Assembly (NCBI RefSeq): GCF_000835495.1
Contig: NW_015622542.1
Span: 2,254,485-2,318,484 of the forward strand
Length of the DNA stretch: 64,000 bases
Reading direction: 5' to 3'
From: Cladophialophora immunda
Lineage: Eukaryota; Ascomycota; Eurotiomycetes; Chaetothyriales; Herpotrichiellaceae
The first letter of the stretch is position 1. Every line of letters begins with the position of its first letter. A model generated the notes under the pieces. The model was not told where the DNA came from, ran no database searches, and was given only the letters and a program-made list of their open reading frames with translations. A program made the position numbers and the translations under genes. This document shows, piece after piece, positions 55,109 through 64,000 of this stretch.

Positions 55109-56403
55109 CCTAGACAGACTGGAAGCTCACACGTTTGAAGAATTTCAAAATACGGTGGCAGTGTGAGGGATCGGCCCGATGAATAGGCAGAACCGAACGA
55201 TCATGTAATCAATCAGTGTTGAGTATTTCCCTTGACCTCCGGTTGTTGAACTGCGACAGTTCTGGTCACGTGAGCGATCTGGGACGCTTCTGAACCTGTG
55301 ACTGTGTGCGTTTAGATGTCTCTGCGGAATCGTTGAATTGAAGTGCTGATGATGTCTGGTTCTTCTGCTTAGGTAGAACCTCTAGGAGATATAGACAAAT
55401 TGCCTGTAATCTGAATCAGGCCTTGAGCTCCTGAACATTCCTCCATGTAGCGGGCACAGCGTGTGCGCAGAGAGAATCACTAACAACGGTTGATTGCTAT
55501 CAAACATATCCGAGAGAGAGAACAAACAAGAGGTTGTGCGCGCTGCAGAGCACGTGACGGCACCGCAGTGCCTCGTGGTAGGCGCACCACCCCCCCCCCC
55601 CCCCCCACACTAGGCGCAGTATCAACCGACACTTGCCTTGTACGCCTCCCTCGCTGTTAGGAACGCCTATGTAGATAGGCAGAGTGCAATAGCAAAGTAA
55701 TACTAGAATTCCATACTCTATAAGCCTTCCTTAACCTAAGTTACAACAAGACTTCGAGCATGATTTACTGAGGTTTTGAGACACGAGGCTGAGCTAGCGT
55801 GCCTTTACATTGTACAGGCAAATCATTCTGCGCTCTGATTGGTCGGCTCTGGCCGCAAGGCCGCACTCTGAGAAATACCTTTTCCTTTCATCTTTTTTCT
55901 TCCTTTAGATAGAGAAGCAACACACAGGCGAATAGACAACACGGATGCCAACCAAGCAGTTTGCACTCAAGCAAGATATCAAGTTATGAGCTCAGTCTTT
56001 TCTCTTACAGCTGCTCTTCTGCCATACTCATTACCTCCTCCTTCTTCAGGCCGATCGCCTAGCCCCTGTTCAATGAGAGGAGGGAGAGTCTCTCGTGCAA
56101 GGAGCATGCGTGAAGGCCTTCATCCCCTTGCTTCTCGTGTTTATGTGTGTGAGTAGTTAGCCTCTTAGTCCGTGTCTAATCAGCGTTTCGTGTCTCATCA
56201 ATGTCTCGGCGTTAGCTCAGCTAACGGGTCTTCCTCCTTCCGTGGCCTCCTCTAATCGTCGCTGGTGTGGTTGTCTTAGCAGTTATCCTGTTCATGACAC
56301 ATAGCCACTACTAGAGCGTGGCCGTAACCAGGGTCCTTGACATATTTCCTAGTTCCAGGATGGGACTTTCCTGTCGGCTTTTTGACCTTGGCCCTTTGGC
56401 ACC
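55109..56403. other. Gene-free, repeat-rich stretch
   Basis: About 1.3 kb without coding motifs. It has a run of 17 C at 55590-55606, an LTR-like segment (listed next) and long pyrimidine tracts. It is the most likely place for old transposon remains in this window. Confidence 0.45.
55655..55975 (+). mobile_element. Possible solo LTR (Ty1/copia-like)
   Basis: The segment starts TGTTAGGAACG, has a TATA-like CTATAAG near 55719, pyrimidine tracts before AGATAGAGAAGC, and ends near CACTCAAGCA before ATATCAAGTTATGAGC, which could be a degenerate primer-binding site. No internal region or second LTR is seen, and no clear target duplication was found by eye. The call rests only on layout. Confidence 0.25.
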
Positions 56404-56831
56404 GTGATTGACGACCCATTGCAGCCTCAGCTAACACTCTTCACGCCCGATGTCGCCGCAATCGATACCAAAAGATTTCCCACCGACAAATACGACTTCT
56501 CCCAGACGATCAGCAAAGGTCACAAAGGCGAATTCGGACTCTTTGCCAGATTCTTGTCCATCTTCGGTCTGGGCGGCGATGCGAGTATCAACTACGATAG
56601 GAAGCACGTTAAGACATACAGTTTCAAGTGCACGCTCACGGAATAGTTTGAACCGAGCCGCAAGTCCATTGACGCTGCGATAGCGGAACTGAAGGTAAGA
56701 AATTATTTCAGCAAATGGATTATGAACAGCCAGTCTACATGGTGGTTGGCGTCAAGACGGTGTTGGGCGCGAGTGTCACAATTTTGAAGTCCCGATTCCG
56801 TGGCTGGAAAGCTTTGTTCGGACAGCGGTGA
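56404..56831 (+). pseudogene. Relic of a fungal accessory protein family
   Basis: The frame encodes DDPLQPQLTLFTPD, DKYDFSQTISKGHKGEFGLFARF, LSIFGLGGDASINYDRK and YSFKC, a pattern I know from a family of uncharacterised fungal proteins with SQTIS/GxFGxxxxFL blocks. A TAG stops it at 56644. The expected rest follows as FEPSRKSIDAAIAEL and, after a one-base shift near 56718, EQPVYMVVGVKTVLGASVTILKSRF and TGA. There is no start codon in a proper place. It is broken by a stop and a frameshift. Confidence 0.6.
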
Positions 56832-57587
56832 GAGATGTCTGTGCGTCCTACCAGAAGGAGCGAAGTCCGTGGATTAAACATTTCTTGATAATCCTCGGAT
56901 GCGACGGGTGTATTTGAGTAATGTGATTCTAGGATCTGATGGAAAAGCTTGCCGTAACCTCAGTCCAAACAATCGGAATCCACACCCCCCTGGAGATATG
57001 GGTGCAGTTTGGAACAAAGGGTCTTCCTTGTCTAGCCGGGCTGCGATGGGTTGTGTTGTCGGTGTTGACAAAAAATTCCAGGAAACGATGTTCCGATAGC
57101 GACACTATCATTTTCAAGTGGGGCAAAAGGGGGGGAGGAGAATGTCCTAATTTCTGTACAGAGAATGTAATTATCCCAGCGCTCGTTCTCTCTAGCGTGT
57201 ATATGTGGAAGACCGCGGAGCCTCGTCAAGTCAATATCAGAAATGCCACACGACAAAGGTTAATTGGTCTTTGCCTTACCAATATCTTCATGATTCTCTT
57301 TAACTTAAGGTCGGCCGTTCTGATTTTCGAACATAAGAACCTTATGACCCGAAGCTTGTCTTCTGATTTTGGGCAGATTCGTCTACCTCGTACCATCTAG
57401 TAGGCGCAGTCCTCCTGCCACTTTCTTGTATGCCTATAAATATGCCGTTGCAATGCCACAAAATCCATATCCAACCCCCAAATGGAACAGCAATCGTGAC
57501 CACCGCGACTAGAGACGCGATAACAGAACGGGTCGCCGAGCTCCAGCGGCAAGTTCAAGTTGTCAGTGCTGGGTGTGTGGAACGAGG
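56832..57587. other. Intergenic, nothing recognised
   Basis: About 750 bases; open frames on both strands carry no family motif. Confidence 0.4.
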
Positions 57588-58058
57588 CTACATGGTCGGA
57601 ACCTCGACTCTCACTTTCTCGTGGATGCACGACGCGCACACCTTTCCATTGGCAGTCTCCATCACAGCTTCGAGATGGGTGAGTCTTCTACCCGCCGACA
57701 CTACCCGACATCTCAGCACCACAGAGGTGCCCAGCGGTAAGGGTCGATGGAAAACCACGGAGAGCGATCTGCTCACGCCGAGATTGTCCCAGAACCCCGG
57801 TTTGCCAATGGTGAACAGCGCCGTGGAGGTCAGATTGTCGAAAATGGTCGAAGCAGCGCCCCCGTGTAGGTTGCCGTCAAGGTTGGACATGAAGTCTTCC
57901 ACCACAAACTTGAATGTAGTGGCTTTCTGTTCGACGTCGGCGCCGACGAAAGTGACCTGGCGAAGAACCGGGGTGTCATATCCATCGTAGTTGTTGTCGG
58001 AGGTGACTGTGGCCAGGTATGACCGGACTCGGTCATTCGCGGATCTGGCGAGCGCCAT
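57588..58058 (-). CDS. HotDog-fold thioesterase (ACOT13/PaaI-like)
   Basis: Single exon, 156 aa from MALARSANDRVRSYL. The HotDog signature is NLHGGAASTIFDNLTSTAL, where His-Gly-Gly lines the active site and the acidic residue is the Asp of IFDN; SRSLSVVFHRPLPLGTSVVLRCRVVSAGRR follows, as in fungal 4HBT-family proteins. Such enzymes hydrolyse acyl-CoA or aryl-CoA thioesters. It is divergent from the Zn2Cys6 gene at 58.75 kb. An upstream exon cannot be excluded, but the length fits the family. Confidence 0.85.
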   Translation of the reverse strand: MALARSANDRVRSYLATVTSDNNYDGYDTPVLRQVTFVGADVEQKATTFKFVVEDFMSNLDGNLHGGAASTIFDNLTSTALFTIGKPGFWDNLGVSRSLSVVFHRPLPLGTSVVLRCRVVSAGRRLTHLEAVMETANGKVCASCIHEKVRVEVPTM

Positions 58059-58752
58059 GGGTTCTTCCACGCGAAAGTCGCTGATAAGGAGTGAGCTACA
58101 TGCCTTATGTACCTAGGGAACAATGGGCTCCTTCAATATCTTGGATGTATCCTTGTCTTACGAGCCCTCGGGATGGTGGTGGCGGCGCCCACAATCCGGG
58201 ATCCATTTCCCGAGGCTTGAAAAAAAAATATTGATAGTCAGACGGTCGCACCCTTGCGGCATCGCAAGCTTTGATTCAAATTTGGGTGAGAGCATGTGCA
58301 TTGAAGAAAGCCTGCCAGATTGAAAAACGCTAACAGCATCACCGCGAGGTTTGGCTGTTCGAGTTGATACCCAGTACCTGTACTTGTACTCTGTACCCAA
58401 CAACTAACAATTAGACATCCATCTACCAGTAGCACCTTTAGGCACCCGGCGCCTAAACGGCCGCCCCGCGCTTCGCCCGCTAAGGGCGACTGAACCCCCG
58501 ATCCCGACCCCGACCCCGCAACCCCGCGTTCGTGCTCATGTGACCTTTCAATTAACCCCAACGCGGCAAGGTCTAGAGTCTCAAGCTCGCTCAACCAGAG
58601 AGGCTTCTCTGAAATTGTGACACCACCTCCGTAGGAATTAAAATTGCACCCCTCGCCACGGTCGGTATTTGACCCTGTATACGATGCGTGATGGAGGCTG
58701 GAGTACATTCACACATCGATAACGCCCCGTCAGCCCCGTCAGCCAGACCGAG
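58059..58752. promoter_or_regulatory. Divergent thioesterase / regulator promoter
   Basis: About 690 bases between head-to-head genes. It has a CGACCCCGACCCCGACCCCG-like triplet repeat near 58500-58518 and an A8 run near 58222. No gene seen. Confidence 0.4.
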
Positions 58753-61527
58753 ATGCCGGCCGCCAACAAGTCGACGACGCAACCACGTCGAAGTCACGTA
58801 ACCACAGCGTGCACGAATTGCAGACAAAACAAGTTGAAGGTACATCATTCTGCCACCATGGATTTCATAGCGCGATTCCTGGCGCTTACAATTCTCCTTG
58901 GTGATGCAGTGCGATGGACAAAAGCCAACCTGTGGTACTTGTCTGACCAAGGGCCACGAGTGCGAATACCAGTTGGGCAAAGACAGACGCCAGTAAGCGA
59001 ATCCATTATGTGCTTTTTTCCACGCTCACCATCCTGGCTCATCAGATTCTCCCTGCGAAAAGTGTCCGATGCATATTCGAAGCGTGTGCTCCAGTTGGAG
59101 CAATTTATCCTGTCGCTCGGCGCTGAGATCCCCCCACCCCCCAGTGAGAGTGATGCCGCCACTCTGAGACAGGTTGCCGAGTCCATGCAGTTGCCCAACC
59201 ATCTTCCCACGAATTCGGAATTGGCAAAAGAGGACTCGGCCCAGCCTCCTTTTAACCTGGAATCCACGACCCAGGCTGATGACAGTCTTGAGCTATTTGG
59301 CCTCCAACCCCCTTACTTCCTGGACTCGAATGTGATGGCAGCCGACGAGAACCCGATGATGCAGTCTCTGTTAAATTCGAACTCACCGGGATCTGGACTC
59401 TCTCATGAGGCGTATGATTTCATGATACCCAATCCGGAACTTCAACCTCATCTGACTACGGGAGTCGAGGACTGGATGTGGTCGCTGCCTCAGACCAATC
59501 CATTCATGCCGATGCTTCCTGGCGATAAGTTGGACCTTACCGAAGTCACTACACACCAGACCGCCACCGCCGGTCAAGTGCGACTAGATCTAGTCAGGTC
59601 TGTACCAGAGGGGAGTATGCAGCAGAACTTGCAAGAGGTGGGGGACGCCGCGTCTTCGTCGGAAGACGAACACGACGATGGCATCATCGAGCAACTGTCG
59701 ACCCGACTGGGCGAGTTACTGATCAGCGATGCGGGCGAGTTGAAATATTATGGTCCCACCTCGAATCTTACACTGACCGAGGGTGGACTGCTTCGCGAGA
59801 GCCGTTTGTCGTTCACAAACCAGCCCAAGGAAGCAATTGCCAAATTAGAACGAGATGGCCTGGGACAAAACCTCGAGCCTGGTCTGCTCGATGAACTGAT
59901 TGACCTATACTTTACCTGGCAGGACCCTTCCTGTCACGTGGTCGACAAGCCCATTTTCTATGAAGAACGAGAAGCCTGCAAAGATGGTGCAAGGGAGAGT
60001 CCATTGTACAGTGCGGCTTTGGAAAACGTCATGTCTGTTCTCCTCACTCTTGTCTAGTTTAACCACTTGATGGCTGACCCTCTTGCGCAGATGTGCGTTG
60101 GGCGCTCTTTTCTACACCGATCGGTATGCGAAGCTCCCTCGACCGCTGTCCAAGTTTTTTGCAGATCGGGCCAAGACGTTGGTCGAGTACGAGCTAGACT
60201 ACCCCAAAATCACCACAGTGCAGACCTTTTCATTGTTGAGCTGGCACGAAGCCACCTACACGAAAGATTCGAGAGGCTGGCTATACGCGGGTGAGAATGC
60301 TCCTCACCCAGAGGAGCCCTGCGGCAGAGAGAGCTCACAGGGCAACAGGCGCGGCAACTCGTATCTCCCTAGATCTTGGGCTGCATCTTGACACTACCGT
60401 CCGGGTGACGGACGGATCTATGACGGCGCGCATAGCGCACGCTCGCAGTGTCGCGTTTTGGGGAAGCTTTCTCACTGATCGGTCTGTCTCTCCTAGACTT
60501 CTTGGCTCGTTATCCAGTCCGGCATGAATAGCTTCTTACATGTTCCTAGAATGTGGGGTTTCTACCTTGGGCGACCTTGGAGTACAACCCAAGAGATCAG
60601 CTTACCCTTGCCGTCCCCTCAAGAACCTCAAAATACGCAGCACGTGTGGACACCCAGAGGAATGTTCAGCGGCGGAGAGTACGAGGATAACCCTCCAATT
60701 TTGGACTGCTCTCGAGATCTATTGGCCCGATACTGGGTCACTCTTTGTCAGACCGTATCATCATTAACCACCACGCTGTGAGTCTGGTTTCCTCTTTCGT
60801 GATTCTGCGACTGACAGGGACCAGCTATGGCAGTCGGGTAGCTACAAAGGAGCATCTTGTCGATCTAGGCGTGGAAACCTTCCGGCGCATGCGTCAGTGG
60901 AAGCGTGATCTTCCGCCACAGCTGCGATACGATGTGAAAGACAAATCGCCTCAGGTGACTCCCCACGTCTTGTTGCTACAGTATGTATCACACTTGATAG
61001 AGAGTGCCGCCGCTGACGAATGGCACAGCATGCAGTATTACGTTTTCATCATTATTCAACACCGGCCGTTCATCTCCAAAATCAGCGTGCAACCTTACCC
61101 GCCGCGGGGAGATGGCCCTCACCATGCCCGCAGAATGTGCTTGGAGTCGGCCATTGCGATTGCACGTCTTCTAGAAGACTATGCTTCACGATTCGCTGTC
61201 CGCCTGGCCCACACCCAGATCGTCTACATAACTTTCACAGCAGCGCTGATCCTGTTGTATGCGTCCGTGTTGGAGACTGACCGTCATCGTCATGCGACAC
61301 TCACCGGCCATCTTGCTACTTGTTGTGATGCTCTCGCTGAACTTGGAAAGAACTTTGAAAATGCCACGAGAAGTCTCGACACCCTCCTGATTGTTAAACG
61401 AACCTGGCAGTCGAGGCTTGTCTCTGGGGCCGGCCGCAAGAGACGCAGCACCGTCTCGACGGATATGGGAGCTCGTGGACTGCAAAAAAAGCTTTGGGAT
61501 GTCTCTTCGGGCCCAGAGCTTATCTAG
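58753..61527 (+). CDS. Zn(II)2Cys6 transcription factor (Nit4/NirA-like architecture)
   Basis: Eight exons, 58753-58839, 58910-58992, 59046-60032, 60091-60290, 60349-60481, 60550-60777, 60825-60980 and 61029-61527, close in frame to 790 aa. Introns 1-2 split the DNA-binding head: ACTNCRQNKLK joins CDGQKPTCGTCLTKGHECEY (C-x2-C-x6-C-x6-C-x2-C-x6-C), then a linker and a SKRVLQLEQFILSLGAEI dimerisation helix. An acidic Ser-rich region follows (~residues 190-280), then the fungal_trans domain: LIDLYFTWQDPSCHVVD, ENVICALGALFYTDRYAKLP, GAATRISLDLGLHLD, AFWGSFLTDR joined to MWGFYLGRP, and HMQYYVFIIIQHRPFIS. The intron before that last motif (60981-61028, GTATGT) is 48 bp, in frame and stop-free. The target genes are unknown; the divergent thioesterase is a candidate. 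Confidence 0.9.
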
Positions 61528-63402
61528 TAACATGGCTTCTTGGTCAACTGAAGTATGCTTAAGTTATATATTGTGAGATACCGAATGCTAAGGTCGGACG
61601 TTGTGCCTACCAGGCCGAGCTCTGAGAGTGTGGAGGTAGGCACGAAGGACGAATGCTTCTACAAGAACGCCTTGAGTGTCGTCAATTTACTAGCAGTTGC
61701 CTGGTGTCCATCGGAAGACACACCCTTTACTTCGGTTCGTTTCGGGCGTCAGAGACCATCAACTCCACGACAGACCAAGCGGGTGTGGCTCTTCAATCCC
61801 GTCAATGCTCTTGAAAAGTTTCCGAGAAAACTTCGCATATGCGGCACCGGCCGGCTTATCCCAGAACGCAAGCTTCGTCTGGACACTGAGACGGTAGTGA
61901 AGAAACATGGCCTTTGACGACGGCACAGGGAATTGTGCCAGACTTTCCCTTTTAGATGGATGAGCCACTCAACGATCCGGGGGTCGCACCAGGGGACGCA
62001 CTCTGTCGCATCGCCCTTTCTGTTGACTTTGGAGGACATCGACCATCAACAAAACGAGAAATTGATTATAATTCTGTCCACGCTACAGAGCGACTGTGAG
62101 CCTGGGTGCACCGGCGTCCCTGGTAAGTAATGGACTCACTGATGGAATTGCGGACTGTCCGCCTCAAGCCTTGGGGAAGAAGAGAGTTATTCTCGTCTCG
62201 GTTGGTTCTTCGGGTCTGTCAGCCTAGTGTGCTTGGTGTTGGCAGTATCAACGCTCTTCAAGAAGGCATTTTTTGCATTCTGGGGAGCCTCTTCACCAAA
62301 CAAAGCTCGGTCGAAGCATCTCCTGAGCATCTGCAGAGACCCAGCGTAATCAGGTGCCCTGTCGAGGCCGGTGAAAAGGGGAGACATGGCGCAGGAAAGT
62401 TCAACAAGAAAAGGGGCCAGGTGACGCCAGCGGAACGGAGATGAAAAGCAAAGTCTGGATCATCAGAAGACGAGATACCCTGAGGTCCTGCAACCTTTGA
62501 TGCAGGTACGACCACACAGCAAAGCCTTGACCGTTGTCGGAAGATGGTTCATATACGAGGCATGGCATTACATGCAGGGATGATGCCGACGCCAGATCTG
62601 TGCCATGAGTGTATGGAAAACATTGTCCGAAGTGAGAGCGTTCCGGAAGGCTGTGCTGTGCCCCCCTGACCCATCTAGACGCCGCCTGTGCTCGCGACAA
62701 CTTGCTTGCTTCGAGCGAGATGATTACACGATTGGGCCGGTCCACCGACGAAACTTGACTCAGGGAGAAAATCCACCCGGTGTCGATGGCAAGTCGTAAG
62801 ACCAGACTGGACTATAGACTTTTTAGCGGTGAGCTTCCTGGACTCTGGCCACGGAGCCGTACCATGGATCCTGTGGCGGGCGGGCGGCAACAACATTTTA
62901 CATCTGATTCCTTACTCCTTATTCCTGTCCCTGATATGGTGCTGTATCCGATAATATTGCTTGTCCTAACCACCCACTCTGCTCAGGCTCCAGAGCAGCA
63001 CGAGGGCCCCCCCGGGAACTGCCCTTGGAATCTAGATTCCTCCTGGGCGGGTCTCCGCAATCTTGGCCGGTCAGTGCACATGACGGCACACCAACCCCAA
63101 AGGGGCCTGGGCGACTGGGAAAATAGATTCCAGGCTGGCTAAACACTCTGTTAAAGAACAATATCCACGTCTTCCATTAACCTTAATCCCAAGCTATGAC
63201 GGGGCCCAAGGATGATACGGAAGTTTTTCAGGCTAGAAGCCCCGATCGTCCCCCTTTCCATCCCCATGGGGGCAAAGGGCGAAAGCCGGTTCGTGCATAC
63301 AAATAGGTCGAGAAAGCCCACATTGATTCCATGAGTTCCAGAAATCTCTGTCTACGCGCTTGTGCTCGAGATAACTATTTGGACTGATCACTGAAAGACA
63401 GA
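61528..63402. other. Unresolved 1.9-kb stretch, possible decayed minus-strand gene
   Basis: No clean gene model. On the minus strand several open pieces look protein-like: one at about 62387-62187 (DYAGSLQMLRRCFDRALFGEE), one near 61980-61760 (SKAMFLHYRLSVQTKLAFWD then AAYAKFSRKLFKSIDGIEE). They do not join with good splice signals and I do not recognise the family. Either a gene with unusual introns or a relic is present. The part from 62.9 to 63.4 kb is the leader of the transporter gene. Confidence 0.3.
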
Positions 63403-64000
63403 ATGGCATCCCACAATCCCTCGATCGTGGAGGTGGCAAGCCCTATGGAGCAAGAGAGAAGAATGTCGAGGAAGCTCTCAGTCTCCCAAGCATGGACGGA
63501 TCACTTGGAGCAGAATACGCTCGTGGTAAGTACCCCGCCGGGTGTGCCATGGGCAAAAGCGATACTGATTCAAATCTTTGTTCAGGACGGGCACCTGATT
63601 GAAGCCGAAAACGAAGACAAGATGACGCCGTATTTGGCCTATCTGATCTTCTCGGCTGCATTGGGCGGGTTTCTCTATGGTTACGACACCGGTGTCGTGG
63701 GCGTGGCTCTGCCTTATGTCGGCACTGAGCTGACCGGCAAGACTCTCACGTATTCGCAGCAAGAGATTGCCACCGCGGCCACGACCATCGGCTCCATCTT
63801 TGGCGCCGCCCTCTTGGGCCTGTTCGCCGACAAATGGGGTCGGAAGTTCTGCCTCTTGATCTCAGACCTGTTCTTCACTGCAGGCGCCATCATCATTGCC
63901 TCGAGTTTCTCCCTACCTCAGCTGATCGTCGGCCGTCTTGTTCTGGGCGTCGGAGTCGGTGGTGCAGCCGTCATCTGCCCGTTGTACATCACTGAGTTGG
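63403..64000 (+). CDS. Sugar / myo-inositol transporter, 5' part
   Basis: A major-facilitator sugar porter cut by the window end. Exon 1 is 63403-63525 and exon 2 starts at 63586 (60-bp intron, GTAAGT/CAG, phase 0). After a 50-residue cytosolic N-terminus with MSRKLSVSQ, the first helix is AALGGFLYGYDTGVVGVALPYV, then ATTIGSIFGAALLGLFADKWGRK with the sugar-porter loop motif (D-x-W-G-R-K), and GRLVLGVGVGGAAVICPLYITEL. The GVGVGGAAV-CPLYI-EL pattern is closest to the fungal ITR1-like myo-inositol transporters, though other polyol or hexose porters are possible. About 175 of an expected 530-560 residues are inside the window. Confidence 0.88.
   Translation, partial: MASHNPSIVEVASPMEQERRMSRKLSVSQAWTDHLEQNTLVVSTPPGVPWAKAILIQIFVQDGHLIEAENEDKMTPYLAYLIFSAALGGFLYGYDTGVVGVALPYVGTELTGKTLTYSQQEIATAATTIGSIFGAALLGLFADKWGRKFCLLISDLFFTAGAIIIASSFSLPQLIVGRLVLGVGVGGAAVICPLYITEL

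Noticed and set aside
56210..56230. TAGCTCAGCTAACGG, a tRNA A-box-like string
   Set aside because: No B box (GGTTCRANNC) at the right distance and no cloverleaf; chance match.
1..64000. CRISPR arrays, rRNA, bacterial operon features
   Set aside because: The DNA is eukaryotic with spliceosomal introns; no regular spacer-repeat array or rRNA core sequence was seen.

Overview
This window is nuclear DNA of a filamentous ascomycete (Pezizomycotina). The genes are split by short GT-AG introns (about 46-200 bp, mostly 50-80) with CTAAC/CTGAC-like branch points. The conserved genes (eEF1B-alpha, SSD1, GLE1) are of fungal type, there are three Zn(II)2Cys6 regulators, and the accessory genes (MYND/DUF4470, DUF6594, STAND/TPR relics, GFA and cupin proteins) are typical of Eurotiomycetes. 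A chaetothyrialean black yeast is my best guess from gene content alone, not a proven placement.

Positions 1-16.3 kb are a conserved housekeeping block: a DUF4470-MYND protein (+), translation elongation factor 1-beta (+), a class 1A-type dihydroorotate dehydrogenase (+), the RNA-binding protein SSD1 (-, with a small, easily missed last exon) and the mRNA export factor GLE1 (+). From 16.3 to 22.1 kb there is a long gene-poor stretch with a 15-bp tandem repeat carrying GACGTC cores, a decayed MFS transporter and a seven-exon Zn2Cys6 regulator (-).

From about 22.1 to 54.2 kb lies what looks like a catabolic gene cluster. It holds two paralogous cupin proteins, a glutathione S-transferase, a GFA-domain protein, a short-chain dehydrogenase, fumarylacetoacetase, an alpha/beta hydrolase, a cytochrome P450, a metal-dependent amidohydrolase, an aldehyde dehydrogenase, a GMC oxidoreductase, a dihydroxybenzoate-decarboxylase-like amidohydrolase, two medium-chain reductases, a Zn2Cys6 regulator and an MFS transporter. 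Read together: the transporter imports a substrate; the P450, GMC enzyme and ALDH oxidise it to an acid; the decarboxylase removes the carboxyl; GST and fumarylacetoacetase finish a ring-fission product. No classical ring-cleavage dioxygenase is visible, so the substrate is open. CACGTG palindromes recur in five of its promoters. An accessory island at 26-30.2 kb interrupts the cluster. It holds a retropepsin-like gene and a DUF6594 membrane protein, lying between inverted relics of STAND/TPR genes.

From 54.2 to 64 kb the sequence is looser: an unrecognised 229-aa ORF, a repeat-rich gene-free stretch with a 17-C run and an LTR-like segment, a broken accessory gene, a HotDog thioesterase (-) divergent from an eight-exon Zn2Cys6 regulator (+), an unresolved 1.9-kb stretch, and the 5' part of a myo-inositol/sugar transporter cut by the window end. 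All exon structures were worked out by hand from splice signals and reading-frame continuity; almost all close exactly in frame.
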